Positions 1 through 4,339 of a stretch of 9,015 bases of DNA are shown piece by piece. The translations under genes and the position numbers were made by a program. Numbering within the stretch: the stretch's first letter is position 1; every line of letters begins with the position of its first letter. Source of the DNA: an uncultured Lachnospiraceae bacterium (GTDB lineage: Bacteria > Bacillota > Clostridia > Lachnospirales > Lachnospiraceae); NCBI GenBank assembly GCA_946639085.1, contig CAMPBP010000035.1:1-9015 (forward strand), written 5' to 3'. A model generated the notes under the pieces. The model did no database searches. It was not told the DNA's origin and saw only the letters and a program-made list of their open reading frames with translations.

Positions 1-141
1 GGCGATCTCCAAAGTAAGTTCTTCGATTTCCTCTTCCTTTAGATGTTTGAAAAGTGCCGCGGACCTTTCCGGTCCCAGTACTATCAACAGTATCGCCGCC
101 TTTTGAAGGCCGTTTATTTTTTCTTCAAACTGTCTTGGCAT
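1..141 (-). CDS. fliG: Flagellar motor switch protein FliG, N-terminal fragment
   Basis: Only the first 47 codons are in the window; the gene continues past base 1. The fragment opens MPRQFEEKINGLQKAAILL and continues through LGPERSAALFKHLKEEEIEEL, the typical start of the FliG N-terminal domain. In the family, FliG sits on the cytoplasmic face of the MS ring, forms the rotor part of the C ring with FliM and FliN, and receives torque from the stator. This N-terminal domain is the one that clasps the C-terminal tail of FliF, the product of the gene just upstream. The ATG lies 6 nt after the fliF stop codon. Its likely Shine-Dalgarno site (purine-rich GAGG/GGGG) lies inside the last codons of fliF, so translation of the two partners is probably coupled. 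It belongs to the flgB operon. Confidence 0.93.
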   Translation of the reverse strand, partial: MPRQFEEKINGLQKAAILLIVLGPERSAALFKHLKEEEIEELTLEIA

Positions 142-147
142 TGTAGT

Positions 148-1755
148 TTAGCCCCATTCCTCGTTTAACCAGTTGCGAAGCAGATTTGCCGCCGCTTCGG
201 GGTTTTCGTCAACGAATTTTTCTATCATCTTCTTGGTCTCTGAAGTTTCTTCAAGTTCTATGTTTTCAAGCATGGGCTCGGGATTGGACTGAAGAAGCGT
301 TTCAACCGACAATTCCTCGGGCTGCTCTTCGGGTTTCTCGGATTTCATGCTTCTTAAAACAACGATCGCAAGAAGAGCAAGTATGAGCACTATCAAAACG
401 ATCTGTACAATGTCGGTAAACTCTACGCCCAGTCCGGGACTGTCCACAAATACGTTTTCTTCGTAAGCCACAATGTTTATCTTCTCTTGAGGGATGCCCG
501 ATGCGTTGGCAACGAGCGTTACCATCTCATCGTCTACCGTGACTCTTCTCTTCTCAGAATTAGCCTGCTGATATTCGGTCCAACTGATTCCGTCCAAAAG
601 ACCCTGATCTTTTACATCGTCTTCTTTAACAACTATGTAGTTGACGGAAGAAACGGCTACGGAAGAATTGGAATATCTGATGACTCCCGCAGGGATCGTC
701 GTATAGAGGATGTCCTCATTGGGAAGATATTTTTTGTAATATTCCTCGATGGTGGAGCTTGACGTATCCTGATCTCTGTACTGGTAAGTGGTCTCCGTAT
801 TCGAATCGGTTCCGGGTACTCCTCCCGAAGTACCGTTGGATTCGGATGAGTAGTATTCCTCTTCGCCCAGAAGGCCCTGTGTCTGTCCGTCGGGTGCGGA
901 ATAATCGTGAGTCGTATGCTCCGAACTTGAGAAATCGATATCAAGATTGCTCGCGACTTTGATATCACCGAACTGTCCGGTTCCCTGTAAAACGCTTCTT
1001 ACCTTGTTGTTCATGATGGTTTCGGCTTCGTTCTTGACACCGAGCTGAGAACTTGCGTTGCCTGCTACGGTGTGTTCTTCCTCTCCCGAAAACAAAAGGT
1101 TGGCGTCATAGTCCATTATCGTGATGTGATCGGTGTTTGAAAGACCCAGTGCTCCGGCTATGGCTTTTGCCAGGAAAGCCGCGTTGTCGGCCGTAAAATC
1201 TTTGTCAACATCAATAACAACCGCAACGGTCGTTTCTTTTTTCTCGCTTAACAAAAATCCGTCATCCTCGGCAAGGAAAAGATCGACTTTGGCGGTTCTT
1301 ATATTGTTGAACGCCATAAGGAAGTCCTTTGCCAGATGGTCTTCCTGATAGAGTTCGTATTTTTTCTGTTTGTCGGCTTCGGTTACGGTGAAACCGCCTT
1401 CAAGTGCAGAATCTATACTGTAGGCATTCGGAACAATGCCGCTTGAAGCAAGCTGAAGGTTGGCACTTGCCAGATCTTTTTTCGGAACGGTAATCCTGGT
1501 GCCGTCATCGTTAGTTTTGTACTTGATGTTGTTGGCTTCAAGCACTTCAACAACCTGTGCGGCCTCAGTTGCGTCCGAACAGGTTTTAAGTACGGTATAG
1601 TTTGGATTGGAAAGTAACGCATACAGTCCCACAAACGCAAGCAAAACGGCACCCGCTATAGCTATGACTGCCGTTTTCTGTCCGGAGGTGAACTTGTTCC
1701 ACCACTCCGTTACCTTTCCCCACAATTCCTTTAACTTTTCAAGAATCCGTTCCAT
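148..1755 (-). CDS. fliF: Flagellar MS-ring protein FliF
   Basis: A 535-residue protein, close to the usual FliF length. In the family, FliF oligomerises in the cytoplasmic membrane into the MS ring, the base on which rod, export gate and rotor assemble. Visible layout: a charged amphipathic N-terminus; a first membrane segment at about residues 28-48; the YscJ/FliF ring-building region at about 50-225; a FliF C-terminal periplasmic region at about 250-440; a second membrane segment at about 448-468; and an acidic cytoplasmic tail. The tail ends in IEKFVDENPEAAANLLRNWL, the recognised FliG-binding helix. Residues about 273-335 are rich in Ser, Thr, Gly and acidic residues and look disordered, as expected for the loop in the beta-collar. 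The ATG is preceded by GGAGA at 1762-1766 with 6-nt spacing. The gene follows fliE by 47 nt and is followed by fliG after 6 nt. Confidence 0.97.
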   Translation of the reverse strand: MERILEKLKELWGKVTEWWNKFTSGQKTAVIAIAGAVLLAFVGLYALLSNPNYTVLKTCSDATEAAQVVEVLEANNIKYKTNDDGTRITVPKKDLASANLQLASSGIVPNAYSIDSALEGGFTVTEADKQKKYELYQEDHLAKDFLMAFNNIRTAKVDLFLAEDDGFLLSEKKETTVAVVIDVDKDFTADNAAFLAKAIAGALGLSNTDHITIMDYDANLLFSGEEEHTVAGNASSQLGVKNEAETIMNNKVRSVLQGTGQFGDIKVASNLDIDFSSSEHTTHDYSAPDGQTQGLLGEEEYYSSESNGTSGGVPGTDSNTETTYQYRDQDTSSSTIEEYYKKYLPNEDILYTTIPAGVIRYSNSSVAVSSVNYIVVKEDDVKDQGLLDGISWTEYQQANSEKRRVTVDDEMVTLVANASGIPQEKINIVAYEENVFVDSPGLGVEFTDIVQIVLIVLILALLAIVVLRSMKSEKPEEQPEELSVETLLQSNPEPMLENIELEETSETKKMIEKFVDENPEAAANLLRNWLNEEWG

Positions 1756-1774
1756 TTTACGTCTCCGTTGTCGT

Positions 1775-1796
1775 TACATTTTGTCCCGAAAATGTA
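1775..1796 (-). other. Intercistronic stem-loop between fliE and fliF
   Basis: A perfect 8-bp inverted repeat (TACATTTT and AAAATGTA) with a 6-nt loop occupies nearly half of the 47-nt fliE-fliF spacer. It sits 6 nt after the fliE stop codon and 8 nt upstream of the fliF Shine-Dalgarno site GGAGA. In the mRNA it would form a weak A/U-rich hairpin with a CGGGAC loop. There is no G/C-rich stem with a U run, so it does not look like a terminator. A role in mRNA processing, stability or start-site exposure is inference. The structure itself is read directly from the sequence. Confidence 0.5.
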
Positions 1797-1802
1797 TTTT
1801 AA

Positions 1803-2123
1803 CTAAATCTGCATCTGCATGATCTCTTTGTAAGCATCGAGAAACTTATCTCTTACGGCTACCGTATACTGCAAAGCCACCGATGCTTTCTGAAGTGCGA
1901 TCATAAGATCGTGCGTATTCTCGGTTTCACCGAGAGCAAAGCTTATCTCGGCATTTTCTGCGTCGGATAAGAGACCGTTTGTATTGTTTATGTTATCGAT
2001 AGCGGAATTGAGCATCGTATCGAAGATCGAGCTTGTTTTGGTGCCGTCTTTGCCTATCTGAGAAGGCTTTGTGACGTTTTCGTTTACTATCGATGAAACT
2101 CCGAGTAATGAATTGATATCCAT
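1803..2123 (-). CDS. fliE: Flagellar hook-basal body protein FliE
   Basis: A 106-residue protein, the normal size for FliE. In the family, FliE is an export substrate that sits between the MS ring/export gate and the proximal rod and lets the rod attach. The conserved C-terminal half is clear: LMIALQKASVALQYTVAVRD followed by KFLDAYKEIMQMQI, close to family consensus. The N-terminal half is Ser/Thr/Asn-rich and variable, with no cleavable signal peptide, as expected for a substrate of the flagellar type III apparatus. The ATG is preceded by AAAGGAG at 2130-2136 with 6-nt spacing, one of the best ribosome sites here. It starts 22 nt after flgC and lies between the rod genes and fliF, matching its structural position. 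Confidence 0.96.
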   Translation of the reverse strand: MDINSLLGVSSIVNENVTKPSQIGKDGTKTSSIFDTMLNSAIDNINNTNGLLSDAENAEISFALGETENTHDLMIALQKASVALQYTVAVRDKFLDAYKEIMQMQI

Positions 2124-2145
2124 TTATAACTCCTTTAAGCCAAGA

Positions 2146-2589
2146 TTACTGTCCCAGTGACAATCCCTTCATCGCCATTGCTTTTGTGGCGGTGAATGCG
2201 GTTGAGTTTGCTTCGTAAGATCTGGAAGCATCTATAAGGTTCGTCATTTCGGTGATGATGTTTACGTTGGGATAAAGAACATATCCGTTCTCGTCCGCAT
2301 CGGGATGAGAAGGATCGTAAACCATATTCATCTCGGTAACTTTGTCTTCGTAAACGCCTGTGACTTTAACGCCTTTACCCGAATATCTGTCAAGATGATC
2401 GTTCATAACACGGGAAAAAGGAGTCTGTCCGTCCTGTTCCGCGAAAGTGACAACCTTTCGCACGTAAGGCGTGCCGTCTTTTGTACGGGTGGTGTTGGCG
2501 TTGGCAACGTTTTCGGAAATAATATCCATTCTGTAGCGCTGCGCCGTCATACCCGAAGCGTTGATATCAAATGAAGTAAACATTCCCAT
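2146..2589 (-). CDS. flgC: Flagellar basal-body rod protein FlgC
   Basis: A 147-residue protein of normal FlgC length. FlgC forms part of the proximal rod that crosses the cell wall and is exported by the flagellar type III apparatus. The N-terminus carries the rod-protein signature: an amphipathic helix with GMTAQRYRMDIISENVANAN, then TTRT (to about residue 36). The C-terminus has the matching helix with LIDASRSYEANSTAF. These two helices pack as a coiled coil in assembled rods. Two in-frame ATGs lie 6 nt apart (MGMF). The outer one is chosen because AGGAGGTG at 2597-2604 lies 7 nt upstream of it. That Shine-Dalgarno site overlaps the flgB stop codon, so the two rod genes are probably coupled. 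Confidence 0.97.
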   Translation of the reverse strand: MGMFTSFDINASGMTAQRYRMDIISENVANANTTRTKDGTPYVRKVVTFAEQDGQTPFSRVMNDHLDRYSGKGVKVTGVYEDKVTEMNMVYDPSHPDADENGYVLYPNVNIITEMTNLIDASRSYEANSTAFTATKAMAMKGLSLGQ

Positions 2590-2602
2590 AGCTTAACACC
2601 TC

Positions 2603-2992
2603 CTACTTCATAACCGACTTAAGGTTTGCAAATTCCTGATTGATGCTGTTGATAAGTCCCTCATACATCAACTGGTTTTTGACAAGCATGGCGTTCTCGG
2701 TATCTATATCCACATTGTTTCCGTCAAGTCTGTAAGAAAAACCCGAATAGTCGTCATAAGTACGGGGCTTAAGACGATCTGCGGAAAGATGTGATACTCT
2801 GTCGTCCATAGTGTCGTAGCTGTTATGCTTAAGTGCCGTCTTTAACTGGCTTTGAAACGTGATATCCTCACGTTTGTAGCCGGGCGTATCGACATTGGCG
2901 ATGTTATTGTTGATTGCTTCGTCTCTTAACCATGAAGCATCAGCTGCTTTGTCGAGAACATTGATGTAGTCGAATGCGTTTGTTCTGATCAT
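2603..2992 (-). CDS. flgB: Flagellar basal-body rod protein FlgB
   Basis: A 129-residue proximal rod protein and first gene of the flagellar operon. The rod signature NIANVDTPGYKR spans about residues 30-41, within the N-terminal helix INNNIANVDTPGYKREDITF. The C-terminal helix has NAMLVKNQLMYEGLINSINQ. The frame stays open upstream to a TTG at 3019, which would add nine residues (MGRHPGRTD). The ATG at 2992 is preferred: GGAAGG at 2999-3004 lies 6 nt before it, the protein then begins MIRTNAFDYI like other FlgB proteins, and nine extra residues would be atypical. FlgB assembles next to FliE at the base of the rod. The stop codon TAG is part of the flgC Shine-Dalgarno site. Confidence 0.96.
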   Translation of the reverse strand: MIRTNAFDYINVLDKAADASWLRDEAINNNIANVDTPGYKREDITFQSQLKTALKHNSYDTMDDRVSHLSADRLKPRTYDDYSGFSYRLDGNNVDIDTENAMLVKNQLMYEGLINSINQEFANLKSVMK

Positions 2993-2998
2993 GTCTGT

Positions 2999-3004
2999 CC
3001 TTCC
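2999..3004 (-). promoter_or_regulatory. Shine-Dalgarno site that fixes the flgB start
   Basis: GGAAGG on the minus strand, with 6 nt between it and the ATG at 2992. It lies inside the reading frame that could begin at the upstream TTG (3019), so it argues for the ATG start. It also directly abuts the right arm of a possible leader stem at 3006-3011. Confidence 0.7.
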
Positions 3005-3005
3005 C

Positions 3006-3071
3006 GGGTGACGACCCAAATGCCGTACATATCATAAGCACAACATATAGGCATACTGACCCATTTCACCC
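3006..3071 (-). other. flgB leader with nested inverted repeats
   Basis: The predicted 5' leader of the flgB operon contains an outer pair of arms, GGGTGA (3066-3071) and TCACCC (3006-3011), enclosing an inner pair, ATGCC (3050-3054) and GGCAT (3020-3024). The outer right arm ends one base before the Shine-Dalgarno site. If these arms pair, the ribosome site would sit at the foot of a long, loose stem. The pairings are short and interrupted, so folding is uncertain. I do not recognise a known riboswitch, and the conserved bases of the cyclic di-GMP-I class are not visible. Confidence 0.25.
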
Positions 3072-3081
3072 ACTATATTTT

Positions 3082-3109
3082 ATTATAGTGTAAACATAAA
3101 AAAACACAA
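3082..3109 (-). promoter_or_regulatory. Putative sigma-A-type promoter of the flgB operon
   Basis: On the minus strand there is a consensus -10 box TATAAT (3082-3087). It lies 16 bp from a -35-like TTGTGT (3104-3109, only the TTG matching). A perfect -35 hexamer TTGACA lies at 3118-3123, but 30 bp from this -10, which is too far. It could serve a second, weaker -10 (TATGTT, 19-bp spacer). The start of transcription would be near base 3075, giving a leader of roughly 80 nt. This is the only plausible promoter between the codY terminator and flgB. I see no convincing flagellar sigma-D (TAAA/GCCGATAT-type) promoter. Confidence 0.5.
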
Positions 3110-3112
3110 GTG

Positions 3113-3127
3113 AATTTTGTCAAAAAA
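3113..3127. promoter_or_regulatory. Weak candidate CodY box upstream of flgB promoter
   Basis: AATTTTGTCAAAAAA on the plus strand matches the CodY operator consensus AATTTTCWGAAAATT at 11 of 15 positions. The mismatches include two of the three central bases and the last two. It lies just upstream of the putative -35 and covers the TTGACA hexamer. In B. subtilis, CodY is known to act on the fla/che operon and hag, so the place makes sense, but the match alone is weak in such A+T-rich DNA. Confidence 0.22.
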
Positions 3128-3129
3128 CA

Positions 3130-3141
3130 CACAATATTGTG
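3130..3141. repeat. Perfect 12-bp palindrome CACAATATTGTG
   Basis: A self-complementary 12-mer about 20 bp upstream of the putative -35 of flgB. Its left half, CACAATAT, recurs at 3228-3235 within an imperfect palindrome (ACCACAATATATGGT, 3226-3240). The shorter word ACAATAT also occurs at 3161-3167. A dyad of this size at this position resembles a binding site for a dimeric regulator. I cannot assign it to a known one. Confidence 0.5.
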
Positions 3142-3151
3142 GTGGTGCTTT

Positions 3152-3191
3152 TGCAACGATACAATATCTATGTTTACATAAAATCGTTGCA
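3152..3191. repeat. 9-bp inverted repeat around a near-palindromic core
   Basis: TGCAACGAT (3152-3160) and its exact complement ATCGTTGCA (3183-3191) flank 22 bp. Within them lies a second dyad, TATGT-TT-ACATA (3169-3180). The 10-mer TATGTTTACA in that core (3169-3178) recurs in inverted orientation at 3089-3098, between the -35 and -10 of the putative flgB promoter, about 80 bp away. No U tract follows on either strand, so a terminator is unlikely. The layout fits a pair of operator sites, though no regulator can be named. Confidence 0.5.
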
Positions 3192-3244
3192 TAACTATGT
3201 AAAGGTCCGTTTTTCGTGATTATTTACCACAATATATGGTTTAC

Positions 3245-3276
3245 AAAAAGGGACCTATCAAATGATAAGTCCCTTT
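3245..3276 (-). terminator. Intrinsic terminator of codY
   Basis: On the minus strand, AAAGGGACTTATC and GATAGGTCCCTTT form a 13-bp stem with one G-U pair and a 4-nt ATTT loop (3247-3276). The run of Ts ending the 3' arm extends to 3245. It lies 98 nt beyond the codY stop codon and about 135 nt before the flgB promoter's -35, so it separates codY from the flagellar operon. On the plus strand no comparable T run follows. Confidence 0.88.
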
Positions 3277-3374
3277 ACCTTAACGTAATCCGTTACAAAA
3301 TATGATATCGGCTCATTAACGCTTTTTATTAATATATCAATTCTTAATAAACATTGAATTAATCGTCGAAGGAT
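3277..3374. other. A+T-rich codY 3' untranslated region
   Basis: These 98 bases between the codY stop codon and its terminator contain no open frame with a ribosome site and no recognisable RNA. They are very A+T-rich, with repeated TTAATA/TTAATAT words and a small AATTC...GAATT dyad around 3340-3360. They form the right part of the 382-bp gene-free gap from 2993 to 3374. The rest of that gap holds the terminator, the repeat cluster and the flgB promoter and leader. Confidence 0.6.
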
Positions 3375-4157
3375 CTACTGTCCCTCTTTTTTGAGCTTGT
3401 CTATCTCCTCAAAAACGGCGTCATTCAAAACTTTGATATAAGTTCCCTTCATACCCGAAGATCTGGATTCGATAACACCTGCACTTTCAAACTTGCGAAG
3501 GGCGTTTACTATAACGCTCCTTGTAATGCCCACTCTGTCGGCAATCTTGGAAGCTACAAGAATTCCTTCCATTCCGTTGAGTTCATCAAAAACATGTGTT
3601 ATTGCTTCCATTTCGGAGAAAGAAAGTGTTCCGATGGCACTTCTTACTACCTGAAGTTTTCTTGATTCTTCGGCATTTTCTTCATTGACCGCACGGAGCA
3701 TTTCAAGTCCGACAACGGTACTGCCGTATTCGCAAAGGATGATATCGTCGATATCATACTGTTCGCTGGTTCTGTACACAAACAACGTTCCGAGTCTTTC
3801 TCCGGCTATCTCGATGGGAGTGATGACTGCGCGGAATTTGGAAATGTCCGTTCTCTCAAATCCCAGTGTTGTGAGATTGACATTTTCCTTCGTAGACAAT
3901 ACTGCGAGCAATCTCTCGTTTAACATCGCGTCGATAAAACCGCCGACAGTGTTCTGAATAAGTTCATCAATGATCTCAATATCAGCAAGATTGCCTACGC
4001 CGAGTACCTTACCCTTTTTACTGATGACAAGGATATTGGACTCAAGTATGTCCTTCATGACCTTGCAGATATCGTTAAATACGACTTTGCTCGAATTGTT
4101 GTTATGAAGAAGCTTTCCTATTTTTCTAGTCTTATCCAACAACTGTACACTGCTCAT
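3375..4157 (-). CDS. codY: GTP-sensing global transcriptional regulator CodY
   Basis: A 260-residue protein, the usual CodY length. In Bacillota, CodY is a dimeric DNA-binding protein that senses GTP and branched-chain amino acids and represses amino acid uptake and synthesis, competence and motility genes in rich conditions. Layout: GAF-type sensor domain (about 1-155) including ERLGTLFVYR and CEYGSTVVGLEMLRA; a long helical linker (about 156-180); and a winged helix-turn-helix. The last carries ASKIADRVGITRSVIVNALR at 202-221 followed by ESAGVIESRS and GMKGTYIKVL, almost identical to B. subtilis CodY. The sensor domain is far less conserved. By eye, B. subtilis ligand-pocket residues such as Arg61 and Phe98 have no clear counterparts (Arg61 aligns with Asp64). 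The ATG follows GGAGG (4164-4168) with 6-nt spacing. It has its own promoter and terminator. Confidence 0.98.
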   Translation of the reverse strand: MSSVQLLDKTRKIGKLLHNNNSSKVVFNDICKVMKDILESNILVISKKGKVLGVGNLADIEIIDELIQNTVGGFIDAMLNERLLAVLSTKENVNLTTLGFERTDISKFRAVITPIEIAGERLGTLFVYRTSEQYDIDDIILCEYGSTVVGLEMLRAVNEENAEESRKLQVVRSAIGTLSFSEMEAITHVFDELNGMEGILVASKIADRVGITRSVIVNALRKFESAGVIESRSSGMKGTYIKVLNDAVFEEIDKLKKEGQ

Positions 4158-4193
4158 ACGATACCTCCGTTAGAATTGTGCTCACTCTGTGAC

Positions 4194-4222
4194 ATCTTAA
4201 CATAAATATCGTAAAATTTCAA
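4194..4222 (-). promoter_or_regulatory. sigma-A-type promoter of codY
   Basis: On the minus strand, -35 TTGAAA (4217-4222, 5 of 6 bases) and -10 TAAGAT (4194-4199, 4 of 6) are separated by exactly 17 bp. A TG one base before the -10 makes an extended -10 element. Transcription would start near 4187, leaving a leader of about 30 nt that contains the GGAGG ribosome site. The promoter lies downstream of the topA terminator, making codY a separate unit. The -35 lies wholly inside one CodY-box match. Confidence 0.7.
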
Positions 4223-4259
4223 GTAATTTTGTGAAATTTTGGAACAATTTCAGATAATT
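4214..4259. promoter_or_regulatory. Cluster of CodY boxes over the codY promoter
   Basis: Against the consensus AATTTTCWGAAAATT there are three matches: 4225-4239 (AATTTTGTGAAATTT, 13 of 15), 4245-4259 (CAATTTCAGATAATT, 12 of 15) and 4214-4228 (AAATTTCAAGTAATT, 11 of 15). The weakest one covers the -35 hexamer and overlaps the strongest by 4 bp. The third lies 20 bp further upstream. Overlapping and tandem CodY motifs are a known feature of real CodY operators. The arrangement predicts that CodY represses its own gene by blocking RNA polymerase. The A+T-rich background lowers the weight of each single match, but clustering on the promoter of codY itself is meaningful. Confidence 0.6.
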
Positions 4260-4296
4260 CGATATTTTAACAGATTATCATGCAAAATAACGAAAG

Positions 4297-4334
4297 AAAA
4301 AAAAAAGACCGAACGCTTCGATCGTTCGGTCTTT
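4297..4334 (-). terminator. Intrinsic terminator of topA
   Basis: On the minus strand, AAAGACCGAACG (4323-4334) pairs perfectly with CGTTCGGTCTTT (4304-4315) across a 7-nt loop, and the 3' arm runs into ten Ts (4297-4306). It begins 5 nt after the topA stop codon. Stem strength and T-tract length make this the best terminator in the window. It isolates codY from topA transcription. Confidence 0.95.
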
Positions 4335-4339
4335 CGATA

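Noticed and set aside
2993..3019. Extended flgB start at TTG, giving nine more residues
   Set aside because: The Shine-Dalgarno GGAAGG lies inside this extension and 6 nt before the ATG at 2992. The added residues do not resemble FlgB N-termini.
2993..3110. Cyclic di-GMP riboswitch ahead of the flagellar operon, as seen in C. difficile
   Set aside because: The conserved bases and paired arms of that class are not visible, and no expression-platform terminator lies between the promoter and flgB.
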